Assembly: GCF_009766105.1 (NCBI RefSeq)
Contig: NZ_LMUH01000007.1
Location: 191,999-255,998, forward strand
Source of the DNA: Granulicella sp. S156
GTDB lineage: Bacteria > Acidobacteriota > Terriglobia > Terriglobales > Acidobacteriaceae
Length of the DNA stretch: 64,000 nucleotides
Direction: 5' to 3'
The notes beneath the pieces were generated by a model, which saw only the letters and a list, made by a program, of their open reading frames with translations, ran no database searches and had not been told where the DNA came from. Shown here in pieces: positions 33,290 to 41,232 of this stretch; position 1 is the stretch's first letter, and each line of letters opens with the position of its first letter. Made by a program: the position numbers and the translations under genes.

Positions 33290-33757
33290 TCAACCAGCAA
33301 GAGCCTGGTCTTGCCAGTTTCGAAATACGACTGCCTGGCCATGCAGGATGCCCTCAGCGTCGGTCACTTGCCACACTGTCCCGTCCTCTATCCAGAATCG
33401 CCGTCCTGACTTGGCCACACGCAGGCCGCGATAATCCTTCACAAAACCCTGACGTGCAACCGTGTCCAGAAAACGCTGGCGCTCCTCCTGCTGCGGCGCC
33501 TCGGCGCTCAGTCGCGAGTGCAGCGAGGTCACCTCCTCCCAGGAGTATTCGAAGCAGGCCTGTGCGGCTTTATTGGCATACACAAAGCGCGGATCCGGCT
33601 CTGTGTTATGCGCGAGCACACAGAACGGCGCTTCCTCGTAGAGCCAAAGAGCTGCCTCTCGATAGTTCTTTGTGCCCGGGACCAAAGCCTCCCCCACCAG
33701 TCGCGAGTAGCTGCTGGACAGAAGCTCGAAGAATTTGGAATCAACAGTTACGCTCAT
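33290..33757 (-). CDS. MEKHLA (PAS-like) domain protein
   Basis: 155 residues from ATG 33755-33757, with GGTGG upstream; a GTG four codons earlier is the alternative. It matches the stand-alone MEKHLA domain, a PAS-related fold: SYSRLVGEALVPG, LYEEAPFCVLAHNTEPDPRF, YANKAAQACFEYSWEEVTSL, and at the end FWIEDGTVWQVTDAEG and GQAVVFRNWQ. Bacterial single-domain members are proposed sensors without a proven ligand. It stands alone; its own terminator lies at 33171-33196. Confidence 0.85.
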   Translation of the reverse strand: MSVTVDSKFFELLSSSYSRLVGEALVPGTKNYREAALWLYEEAPFCVLAHNTEPDPRFVYANKAAQACFEYSWEEVTSLHSRLSAEAPQQEERQRFLDTVARQGFVKDYRGLRVAKSGRRFWIEDGTVWQVTDAEGILHGQAVVFRNWQDQALAG

Positions 33758-33876
33758 GAAGACCGCCACCTTGCGAAAGACTTTAATCAGCTTGCACTAG
33801 CTCCGACACACTTTCGCAACCCTGAAAATGGAATCGCAACCATAAAAATGATATATAGTACTTTCAACAAGCAGCG

Positions 33877-33941
33877 CAAGCCTGCAACGATTCACCACAG
33901 GCTTGTTCCTGTAACACCCTTCTCATCACACCCTTCTAATC
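33877..33941 (+). promoter_or_regulatory. Leader dyad and tandem 14-base repeat before the ThDP enzyme
   Basis: CAAGCCTG (33877-33884) pairs with CAGGCTTG (33898-33905). Directly after it, ACACCCTTCTCATC (33914-33927) is repeated in tandem as ACACCCTTCTAATC (33928-33941). Together they lie 65-130 bases before the ThDP-enzyme start. They could be an attenuator stem and a regulator site; no THI-box (TPP riboswitch) consensus is visible. Confidence 0.35.
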
Positions 33942-34004
33942 TGACAACCGTACTGCAAAAAAATTGATGTCGGCAATATACGTATCAAACTAAGGAGGCC
34001 CCCT

Positions 34005-35771
34005 ATGGAGGGACTGATTCAGTTTCCTACGAATGCAGAGTACGCCGGACCTTATCTGGATGGTTTTCAGTACATTGTCGATACGCTCGGCCAATGGGGC
34101 CTGACCCTTTGTGCCGGCGTAACAGGCGGCGGCCTCATTCATTTCCTCAAGTATCTGGCACCTCTTGGCACTTCGACGCCGGACTCCCTCACCTCCGAGA
34201 ACATCGAGTTCTTCACCATCGGGGAATACATCGCGGGCTTCGTTCCTCTCGGCTATTTTCTTGCGACGGGACGCATTGCGAGCGCTGCCGCCACGACAGG
34301 AGCTGCTACCAAGCTGCTCACCTGTGGCGCCACCGATGCCAAGCTGCACAATATTCCTGCGGTCTATATCGTGCCCATCTCCGCACCCAGCGCGGCAGGA
34401 TACAGCCCGCTGCAGGACAGCTCACGACACGGACTCAACATCGTCGGTCAACTGGAAGCCGAACTGCCTGGGTCGGTCTTTCTGCTCGAGGGCAAGAGTG
34501 ATATCGATCTAAAGCTGGCTGCCGCAGCACGCGTGCTGGCAGATCACAAGCCCATCGTTCTTGTGCTCGACCCCGAAGGACTCTCGAACAACAGCTTCAC
34601 GCATGGACACATCACCCAACCGAAGCGGGGCACCGCTGCGCTTGCTCGACGCATCCATCTGATCGATACGCTGCCCGGCCGCCTGCATCAGAAGAAAGTC
34701 GTTCTTCTTGTCGGCGAAGAGATGGCACGATGCCGCAATAGCCGCGCACTGACAACAGAACTCTCTGAGGTGCTCGGTGCTGCTGTGGTCTACAGCATCA
34801 ATGGGGCCAACGCAGTCGACCGCGAAAACCCACGTTGCTACGGATACATCTCATTCGGCGGCAACGAAGTGGCAACTGACGTGTGGAATGCGGTCGACGA
34901 CAAGACCATCATCCTATCGCTCGGCTGCGACTTCGACGAATACACCACCGGGACCAAACCCATCCTCTCCGGCGACATATGGATCTTCACCAATGGGATC
35001 GAAGGCTATGGCCCAGTCAATGGGACCTACAGTCATCGCTTCAAAGGCGGCTGCATCGAGGTTCTCGGGGAGATGGAGGAGAGTCTCAACTACTTCCTCC
35101 AACGTCTTCGCGAAGTCAAACCCGACACCGTACGATATCCCCCTGCGCCAGCCAACCTCAACACCAGAAAATCTCCCAGCGCACGTAAGGGATTCGTCGA
35201 TCTATACGACTTCTACAAAAAGATCGACGACCTGTGGAGACAGGACAGCATCGGGTTCGACGACATCTGCATCTCGTATAAGGATCGGCAGTATGTCACT
35301 CAGCGGCCCAATCAGCTCTGCCCCTTCTACTCTCTCTACAGGGGATCGGCGATGGGCGGCGCGCTCGGGCTCGGCGTCGGTGCAAAGCTCGGAGATCCCA
35401 CGCGAACCGTCTTCGTCTTCACCGGGGATGGCTGCTTCCGGCTTATCTCAGGCGGACTCTCCGAGATGAGTCGCCTCGGTCTGAATGTCTTTGTTCTGGA
35501 TAATCAAACCTACGGCATCGTGCACCATGGCCTTACGAAGATCCTCTCCGATACTCCGTCGGAACGCTACCACTCCGATCTCTGTAACCTCGACTATGCT
35601 TCGATCGCAGCCGGTCATGGGTGGGATCATCGACGTATCGCAGAGGACCTCAGCAACATCGAGGAAGTGATGGAACGTTGTTACCAACCTGCGCACAGGT
35701 CGGTTCTCATCGAACTCCGTATCGACCCAATGCAGGATCTGGGACAGAACCCACGCCTCGCGAATCTCTAA
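34005..35771 (+). CDS. Thiamine-diphosphate-dependent decarboxylase-like enzyme
   Basis: 588 residues, about the length of pyruvate/indolepyruvate decarboxylases and acetolactate synthases. The PYR domain has the cofactor-activating Glu74 in FFTIGEYIAGF. The PP domain has the ThDP/Mg motif G474-D-G-C, with Asn500 in LDNQTYGIVHHG (GDG-x24-N). The middle domain (about 190-370) looks like the family's TPP_enzyme_M. Sequence around the active site is not that of any textbook member, so the substrate, probably a 2-oxo acid, is open. An excellent ribosome site (AAGGAGG) precedes ATG 34005. It stands alone between the MEKHLA gene and a convergent serine hydrolase. Confidence 0.8.
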   Translation: MEGLIQFPTNAEYAGPYLDGFQYIVDTLGQWGLTLCAGVTGGGLIHFLKYLAPLGTSTPDSLTSENIEFFTIGEYIAGFVPLGYFLATGRIASAAATTGAATKLLTCGATDAKLHNIPAVYIVPISAPSAAGYSPLQDSSRHGLNIVGQLEAELPGSVFLLEGKSDIDLKLAAAARVLADHKPIVLVLDPEGLSNNSFTHGHITQPKRGTAALARRIHLIDTLPGRLHQKKVVLLVGEEMARCRNSRALTTELSEVLGAAVVYSINGANAVDRENPRCYGYISFGGNEVATDVWNAVDDKTIILSLGCDFDEYTTGTKPILSGDIWIFTNGIEGYGPVNGTYSHRFKGGCIEVLGEMEESLNYFLQRLREVKPDTVRYPPAPANLNTRKSPSARKGFVDLYDFYKKIDDLWRQDSIGFDDICISYKDRQYVTQRPNQLCPFYSLYRGSAMGGALGLGVGAKLGDPTRTVFVFTGDGCFRLISGGLSEMSRLGLNVFVLDNQTYGIVHHGLTKILSDTPSERYHSDLCNLDYASIAAGHGWDHRRIAEDLSNIEEVMERCYQPAHRSVLIELRIDPMQDLGQNPRLANL

Positions 35772-35893
35772 AAAAGCAGAACCGGAACTCATTTCGAAGT
35801 ATCCGTGGCGCGAGTTGCAGCCGCGCTGCCGCTGCTGGGTTGCAAACCGTCGATGAAGGTTTTCATTTCGAGGAGACATCCTATCGATACCTA

Positions 35894-37033
35894 TTACTTG
35901 CAGGCTCCTGAGCAGCGGGCGTCGAGAAGCATGTCCAGAACTGCCTGATAGCCAAGCTGTGACATATTCGCGGCAGCATCGACGTCGATATCGACCTTAT
36001 GGACTACGACAAGATCCATCATGGGAAAGACAGTGATGAACTGGCCGCCGGTCCCCATAGCCGAGTAAGCACCTTGATAGGGACCGATAGAAACATTGCC
36101 GGGATAAACGGGGGCATCCCAAACCCACCAGAGACGGCCATAGCCCCAGCGTGCAGGTAGTGCGGCGTTATGCATGAAGATGGGGTTAAGCTCGGAAAAC
36201 GGTGTGACGAGCGAGGTGCTCCAGGCAAGAAAGTTTCCGTCTGCCAGGTTCTTTCCGCCCCATCTGCCGCCAGAGATCATGAGCACTCCGATGCGAGCCA
36301 TGTCACGGGTGGAGAGCCACATGGGATAGCCAGGATGAACATGATTTGGGTCAACGGGTTTCTTTTGGCGCGCGCGGTCGAAATCCTGCATCTGGAGTGG
36401 AATAGCAAGATCGTCGCGCAGAGCGTCATAGATGTTCTTCCCCGTGAGCTTTTCGAAGAGAGTTCCGAGGGCATTGAAGTCCCAGTTGTTGTAGAAGAAA
36501 TGAGTGCCGGGGAACTCAGACCCACGACGCGGTGCAATGTTGTCCTGATCGCCGTCTCCGTTCGGTATGTAAATACCAGAGCGGGAGGTGATGAGCTGCT
36601 CAAAGTTGGCAGTCTCTTCGGGATGGATAAAAGGCACCTTGTCCTGCAAGCCGAGCTGCACTACGGTGGAGTAGTTAAGACCCTCTTTGATGTTCTTAAG
36701 TTCAGCGGCATAGAGAATATCCAGAACGCTCTTGCGTACGGAGGCGACGTTGGTAGCTCGGGTAGTGTCGCCATACTCGAAGAGAACCTTGCCCTTGTAG
36801 ACAGCCATCATCGCCGTAGAAGGATGTGTTTTCAGCCAGGCACGGAGTACTTCAAGACGTTCGCTGGAAAAGCCTGCAGCTTCCGGTGTGACGTGCTCCC
36901 AGCTAGCGCCTGGGACAACGTACCCGTTTCCCATATCGATGGAGCCGGACGGGTTGGCCTGTGGTGCCGCCTCGGGAACAACTCCTACCGCGATGAAGGA
37001 AAACAGGATGAGCGCGAGACGGGACCTTAACAT
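35894..37033 (-). CDS. Serine hydrolase, beta-lactamase (class C-like) family
   Basis: 379 residues, signal peptide at 1-25 (LALILFSFIAVGVVPEAAP). The nucleophile motif is SVRK (S-x-x-K) in VASVRKSVLDILYAA, and the second motif is YNN in FFYNNWDFNALGTLFEKLTG. The third motif (KTG-like) is replaced by VHKVDID near the C-terminus, as in many esterase/peptidase-type members. Function: hydrolysis of an ester or D-amino peptide, not demonstrably a lactamase. Three CTATAC/GTATAG boxes (37042-37047, 37064-37069, 37080-37085) lie just upstream of its start and may be regulatory. Convergent with the ThDP enzyme gene. Confidence 0.88.
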   Translation of the reverse strand: MLRSRLALILFSFIAVGVVPEAAPQANPSGSIDMGNGYVVPGASWEHVTPEAAGFSSERLEVLRAWLKTHPSTAMMAVYKGKVLFEYGDTTRATNVASVRKSVLDILYAAELKNIKEGLNYSTVVQLGLQDKVPFIHPEETANFEQLITSRSGIYIPNGDGDQDNIAPRRGSEFPGTHFFYNNWDFNALGTLFEKLTGKNIYDALRDDLAIPLQMQDFDRARQKKPVDPNHVHPGYPMWLSTRDMARIGVLMISGGRWGGKNLADGNFLAWSTSLVTPFSELNPIFMHNAALPARWGYGRLWWVWDAPVYPGNVSIGPYQGAYSAMGTGGQFITVFPMMDLVVVHKVDIDVDAAANMSQLGYQAVLDMLLDARCSGACK

Positions 37034-37188
37034 GCCCCGAAGTATAGCAACCGAATATGACCGCTATACAGCGAATCCCGTATAGGCACCAAGCGGCGTT
37101 TTACAGGAAGCGACGCCGTAGAGAACTGCGTCCGGTTGGTCGTGACTCACCCTCTATCCCTATTCGTGGACCTGAAGGGCTTGCCGCC

Positions 37189-37629
37189 TCAGGGTTCTTC
37201 GCCGAGAAGATTGCTGATGCGCACGATCGTTGCGGTCTGCTCAGGGCTAATGCGGCTCAGAAGGTTTTTGCGCACGGAATGCGCATGAATGGGCCGCGCG
37301 CGATCTAACTTCTCTCGCCCTGATTTTGTGAGGACGACCAGCACCACTTTGCCTCCACCGGGGCGACGCTCGACGAGGGATCGTCTCTCCATTCGGTTCA
37401 ATTGATGGGAGAGACGGCTCTTGTCCCATCCCATTACTCGGGCGAGTTCCTGCTGGCGCATTTCGCCATGGCCGAAGGCCTCGAGCCGGGACAACACACC
37501 AAATTCGGGGCCCGATAGGCCGGTCGCCTGAGCGATATCCTGCCCTACGCGCGCAAGCACATCCTCGTTCATGAGCCGGAACGCATGCCAGACACGGAGC
37601 TCATGCGGAGAGAGAGGTTTCGTCGCCAT
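37189..37629 (-). CDS. MarR family transcriptional regulator
   Basis: 146 residues from ATG 37627-37629 (MATKPLSPHELRVWHAF); the frame runs back to 37668, but that part overlaps an operator. The winged helix reads GPEFGVLSRLEAFGHGEMRQ, QELARVMGWDKSRLSHQLNR and the wing VERRPGGGKVVLVVLTKSG. It binds as a dimer to palindromic sites and is usually released by small ligands. Divergent from a methyltransferase gene with two near-identical palindromes between them, so both genes are likely repressed by this protein. Confidence 0.9.
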   Translation of the reverse strand: MATKPLSPHELRVWHAFRLMNEDVLARVGQDIAQATGLSGPEFGVLSRLEAFGHGEMRQQELARVMGWDKSRLSHQLNRMERRSLVERRPGGGKVVLVVLTKSGREKLDRARPIHAHSVRKNLLSRISPEQTATIVRISNLLGEEP

Positions 37630-37652
37630 CGTTGATTCCAGCATAGCGTCGA

Positions 37653-37703
37653 ATGGTTGACGCATCAACTATCTATGGCTAGTATGGTTGACGTGTCAAC
37701 TAT
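37653..37703. promoter_or_regulatory. Two tandem 20-bp MarR-type operators
   Basis: ATGGTTGACGYRTCAACTAT occurs at 37653-37672 and 37684-37703 (18 of 20 bases equal), 31 bp apart or three helical turns. Each core is a palindrome: GTTGA-CGCA-TCAAC and GTTGAC-GT-GTCAAC. On the minus strand the second copy supplies TTGACA as a -35 box for the MarR gene, with ATAGAT 17 bases on as a possible -10 box, so repressor binding would block both divergent genes. Confidence 0.7.
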
Positions 37704-38607
37704 ACTCAACCCGGAAGGCTCCAGCGAGGTCTCTCCTCCTGAACGCTTGAGATTTCTGCTTCAAAGGCTGGAGGGTAATTCTCTTCTCTTTCAACAGAAC
37801 TCTTTGAGCGAACGCCTTCTTGCAATGGATGAGATTGACGCCCTGGCCGGAGGCACTGCCTCGACGATGTCCGAGGCCGCAGCCTTTGCGGAGATCGAGC
37901 GGCGTGCGCTTACCCTGCAGCACCGGCTCGAATCAGCCAACGCGGAACTCTACCAGTTCATTCGTACCGAGATCATTGGTGGACACATGCAGACGATTCT
38001 TCGATGGCTTGACGACCTGAATCCTGAAGCACAAAACGCTCTTCCGCGCCCCGGCCTGGGCTTCGATGCTCGGGACGACTTCATGGCCAGCCTCTTTCAG
38101 CACAGCGATCCGGGGGATGTGTCTTCTCTGGGATCACGGGAGATGATCGCCTACCAGCCGACGCCCGTTCGTCATGTGCTTCATTTGCTGAAGACCGTAA
38201 CGCTATCGGATGACGATCTCTTCGTCGATCTCGGTTCCGGCATGGGACACGTGCCACTCATGATGTCGATGCTGGCTGGAGTTAGAAGTCTCGGCATAGA
38301 GATAGAGCCGGCCTATGTTGCCAATGCCGAAAGATGCGCCAGAACCCTGCAACTGGAAAATGCTTCGTTCGTTGCCGCAGATGCACGGGATGCAGACTTT
38401 TCTGTAGGCACGATTTTCTATCTATACTCACCCTTCACCGGTTCGATTCTGAAGCAGGTGCTGAGACGATTACGGGAGCAGAGTCTAAAGCGCCCGATCA
38501 AAGTGTGTTCGCTCGGACCTTGCACCTGCGATCTCGCAAAGGAACGATGGTTGAAGACGAGCGGACCTTTGGATCCGAATCGCATCACTGTCTTTGAGTC
38601 TCAGTGA
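37684..38607 (+). CDS. Class I SAM-dependent methyltransferase
   Basis: About 307 residues. The N-terminal 150 residues are helical and not recognised. The Rossmann methyltransferase core begins with motif I DLFVDLGSGMGHVPLMMSML; then LGIEIEPAYVANAERCA (motif II acidic residue binding the ribose), FVAADARDADF (adenine loop) and TIFYLYSPFTGSIL (motif IV). Substrate unknown. The start is uncertain: ATG 37675, ATG 37684 and TTG 37657 are in frame and none has a ribosome site; 37684 would suit a leaderless message but lies inside the second operator. A diverged copy of its last 291 bases lies 1.3 kb downstream. Confidence 0.8.
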   Translation: MVDVSTILNPEGSSEVSPPERLRFLLQRLEGNSLLFQQNSLSERLLAMDEIDALAGGTASTMSEAAAFAEIERRALTLQHRLESANAELYQFIRTEIIGGHMQTILRWLDDLNPEAQNALPRPGLGFDARDDFMASLFQHSDPGDVSSLGSREMIAYQPTPVRHVLHLLKTVTLSDDDLFVDLGSGMGHVPLMMSMLAGVRSLGIEIEPAYVANAERCARTLQLENASFVAADARDADFSVGTIFYLYSPFTGSILKQVLRRLREQSLKRPIKVCSLGPCTCDLAKERWLKTSGPLDPNRITVFESQ

Positions 38608-38674
38608 GCACCTCTGACCATTCTGCCCTTTAATGACAGGACGATTTGCCGTTTCGCAGCCTGGGGTTGCGGCA

Positions 38675-38690
38675 TACACTCTAACCAATG
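38675..38690 (+). promoter_or_regulatory. Leaderless-type promoter box before the carotenoid gene
   Basis: TACACT (38675-38680) lies exactly 7 bases before ATG 38688 with no ribosome site between, the layout of a leaderless transcript. A -35 box is not obvious. Confidence 0.35.
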
Positions 38691-39602
38691 GCAATGAATC
38701 CCGTCACGGCCAAATGGCAGACTCATCTTCTATGGACGATGCTGCTCTTGTATGTGCTGGCACGCGTCTGCCAACTCTACGCAGACAGACTCCCGGCCTT
38801 GTTGATCGTGATTCTGCATGTTGTACCCCCTGCGGTGTTTGCAGCGGTTCATGGGAGCATCCTCTATCGAGTGAGAGGCATGTTGGCCTTCACTACGTTT
38901 TGTGTTGGAGTGGCAGGTCTGTGTGAAAGCCTCAGTCTCCGTACAGGCTTTCCGTTTGGGCATTACTACTTCACGAATGTGATGGGGCCGAAGATCCTTA
39001 ACGTGCCCATTCTGCTGATCCTCGCGTACCTCGGAATCGGCTATTGCTCCTGGGTGCTGAGCCTTTTGATCCTCGGATATCGCAATAAACCTCTCGTGGG
39101 GGTGCGCGTTGTTGCTCTTCCGATGCTGGCTAGTTTCATCATGCTTGCATGGGATCTTTCGATGGAGCCGGACTGGGCTACCGTGGACCGGGCCTGGATC
39201 TGGCGGGATGGTGGTTCCTTTTACGGCGTTCCTATTAGTAACTTCCTGGGTTGGTATCTGACCGCCTATCTCTTCTATCAAGCCTTCGCTCTCTATTGCA
39301 GAGCAAGGCCGGTCCAACCACCACCCACCTCTCGGAGCTACTGGCGTGCGCCCATTCTCTTCTACGGAATCTGCGCCTTCGGGAATCTGCTGCTTCTCAG
39401 GCTGCCGATGGCCCCACCTGTCGTAATGGACGCAACGGGCAAGCCATGGATCACGATGGATATTCTCAGAACAGATGCGCTGATGTCGCTGCTTGTGATG
39501 GGTCCGATGGCGCTGCTGGCCTGGCTTAGGTTAAGAGAGAAAGAGTCTGATCCCAATGAGGCTCATCAAGTTTCCGTAGTCCGAACTATGCAGCCAGAAT
39601 AG
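38688..39602 (+). CDS. Carotenoid biosynthesis protein (CruF-like, DUF422)
   Basis: 304 residues with about eight membrane helices (LLWTMLLLYVLARVCQLY, LLIVILHVVPPAVFAAVHGS, MLAFTTFCVGVAGLCESL, ILLILAYLGIGYCSWVLSL). The motifs LRTGFPFGHYYFTN, AWDLSMEPDWATVD, and FYGVPISNFLGWYLTAY match the Caroten_synth family that includes the C-1',2' hydratase CruF and bisanhydrobacterioruberin hydratase. It would hydrate carotenoid end groups in the inner membrane. No phytoene synthase or desaturase is in the window. A second ATG lies two codons in (MAM). Confidence 0.85.
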   Translation: MAMNPVTAKWQTHLLWTMLLLYVLARVCQLYADRLPALLIVILHVVPPAVFAAVHGSILYRVRGMLAFTTFCVGVAGLCESLSLRTGFPFGHYYFTNVMGPKILNVPILLILAYLGIGYCSWVLSLLILGYRNKPLVGVRVVALPMLASFIMLAWDLSMEPDWATVDRAWIWRDGGSFYGVPISNFLGWYLTAYLFYQAFALYCRARPVQPPPTSRSYWRAPILFYGICAFGNLLLLRLPMAPPVVMDATGKPWITMDILRTDALMSLLVMGPMALLAWLRLREKESDPNEAHQVSVVRTMQPE

Positions 39603-39626
39603 ATTGCTTTTAGGCCACTCGTAACG

Positions 39627-39965
39627 GCTTATGTTGCCAATGCCGAGAGATGTGCCAGGACCCTGCAACTGGAAGACGCTTCGTTCGTTGCCGCAGATGC
39701 ACGCGATGCAGACTTCTCAAAAGGCGCGATCTTCTATCTGTACTCACCCTTCACCGGCTCGATTCTGAATCAGGTGCTGGAACGATTACGGAAGCAGAGT
39801 CTAAAGCGGCCGATCAAAGTGTGTTCGCTCAGACCCTATACCTGCGATCTCGCAAAGGAACGATGGTTGAAGACGAGCGGACCTTTGGCCCCGAATAGCA
39901 TCACTCTCTTTGAGTCCAATTCACGAGACCGTTACATGGGACAACTAGCATGTACGCAACTCTGA
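39627..39965 (+). pseudogene. Duplicated 3' fragment of the methyltransferase gene
   Basis: Bases 39627-39917 align without gaps to 38311-38601 of the methyltransferase gene, with about 29 differences by eye (about 90% identity). The reading frame is kept and encodes AYVANAERCARTLQLEDASF through TSGPLAPNSITLFES, then 15 new codons to TGA 39963-39965. There is no start codon or ribosome site: the frame simply opens after the carotenoid gene stop. About half the changed codons are synonymous, which suggests that it was part of a working paralogue before truncation. It runs into the start region of the following lipoprotein gene. Confidence 0.75.
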
Positions 39966-39979
39966 TCAGGAATTCGACA

Positions 39980-41113
39980 ATGATACTTCGTGCCTGTGCC
40001 GTATTGATGGTTCTGTCCATAGCTGTTCTGGGTTGCTCCAGCAGCCCTTCCAGCAGCTCTTCTACGCCGGCCACCATCCCCGTGCCAACGTCAGTGGCGG
40101 GCACACAGGGCAACGCTTATACGATATCCGTGTTTGCGAAAGCGCCGGGTACGCTAGTTCCAGACGACATGGTGCAGATGGGCAGTTCGGTCTTCGTTAT
40201 CTGCCAGGACCCGAATGTCAATCCTGACGGCACCCTGGCTGCTGGCGTGACCTCCGCGCAGGCGGAAGTGATTGAGTATGACGAGAAGGGCAATGTGCTG
40301 CAAACCTTCAACGTGCCGGGGCATCCCGATGGCATGACGGTCTACAACTCCAATACGGTGTGGGTCAGCAGCAACGAAGACGCGAATCCGGTTATTACGG
40401 TCATCAACACCACCAGCAACACGCTCCAGTCGTATACTTCCGACGTCGCGCAGTTGCCGCACGGCGGCGGTCTTGACGACATGAAGATCATCAACGGGGT
40501 TGTGTATGCCAGCGCATCCAACCCCACGACCACGGCGAACCCCAGTCCGAATCTGGCGCCATACTCGACCGACTCCAGTGGCGCCACAGCGGAATACGGC
40601 GTAAACGCAGGGCCCGCGCTTTACACTATTGCGCTCAACAGCGATGGCAAAACCTTTCACTCGACGCCCATCCTAATGTCCAGCACAGCGACTACCGCGA
40701 TCATTGGCAACACGCCAGTTACCCTGAACATGACCGACACGGACTCCTCGATGATCGACCCGTCCGGAGATCTGGTTGTCGCGAGCCAACAGGACTCGGA
40801 GATGGTGTTTGTCAAGAACATCGGTACCGCGACGCAGTCGACCAGCGTGCTGAACGTGACGCTCTACGGCAACCCGTGGCCATTGGATGATACCCGCTGG
40901 TCGCCGGCTAGCGGGACTTCCTTCATGCTGGTCTCCGACACGCCTGCACAGTTGATCTATCGCATCGATGCGACGAACGGTTTTACAGCCAGCACGGCGT
41001 ATAGCTCCGGTCAAGGTACGGTTTTACAGACCAACACTACTACCGGCGCGCTAACGCCTATCTATATCGGCATGAATAATCCGCATGGCCTGATATTCGT
41101 GACAACGAATTAG
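39980..41113 (+). CDS. Lipoprotein with beta-propeller-like repeats
   Basis: 377 residues from ATG 39980 (AGGA 8 bases upstream); ATG 39950 is in frame but would give an unsuitable signal sequence and overlaps the methyltransferase remnant. MILRACAVLMVLSIAVLGC is a clear lipoprotein signal with lipobox VLGC. After a Ser/Pro/Thr linker the chain looks like a YncE/NHL-type propeller: SVFVICQDPNVNPDG, EVIEYDEKGNVLQTFNVPGH, PDGMTVYNSNTVWVSSNED, PHGLIFVTTN. Function unknown. It is followed 119 bases later by a di-heme peroxidase gene on the same strand; the two may work together in the periplasm. Confidence 0.7.
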   Translation: MILRACAVLMVLSIAVLGCSSSPSSSSSTPATIPVPTSVAGTQGNAYTISVFAKAPGTLVPDDMVQMGSSVFVICQDPNVNPDGTLAAGVTSAQAEVIEYDEKGNVLQTFNVPGHPDGMTVYNSNTVWVSSNEDANPVITVINTTSNTLQSYTSDVAQLPHGGGLDDMKIINGVVYASASNPTTTANPSPNLAPYSTDSSGATAEYGVNAGPALYTIALNSDGKTFHSTPILMSSTATTAIIGNTPVTLNMTDTDSSMIDPSGDLVVASQQDSEMVFVKNIGTATQSTSVLNVTLYGNPWPLDDTRWSPASGTSFMLVSDTPAQLIYRIDATNGFTASTAYSSGQGTVLQTNTTTGALTPIYIGMNNPHGLIFVTTN

Positions 41114-41232
41114 GCCCCGTCCGGATTTTGTGCGACGCCGGAAGACTGCATCGCGATCAACGTTTTTTACGGTGCCAGCTTCAGTTGCCCGGGATCGAGC
41201 GGCGCTCCCAGGCACGAGCGATTGACTACGCC

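Noticed and set aside
33770-34004. TPP riboswitch before the ThDP enzyme
   Set aside because: No THI-box consensus (CUGAGA-type core with paired arms) is present; only a simple dyad and a tandem repeat are seen.
35894-37033. Interpretation as a true beta-lactamase working with the BlaI-M56 switch
   Set aside because: The KTG motif is not present, the gene is more than 4 kb from BlaI in the opposite orientation, and its upstream boxes differ from the BlaI dyads.
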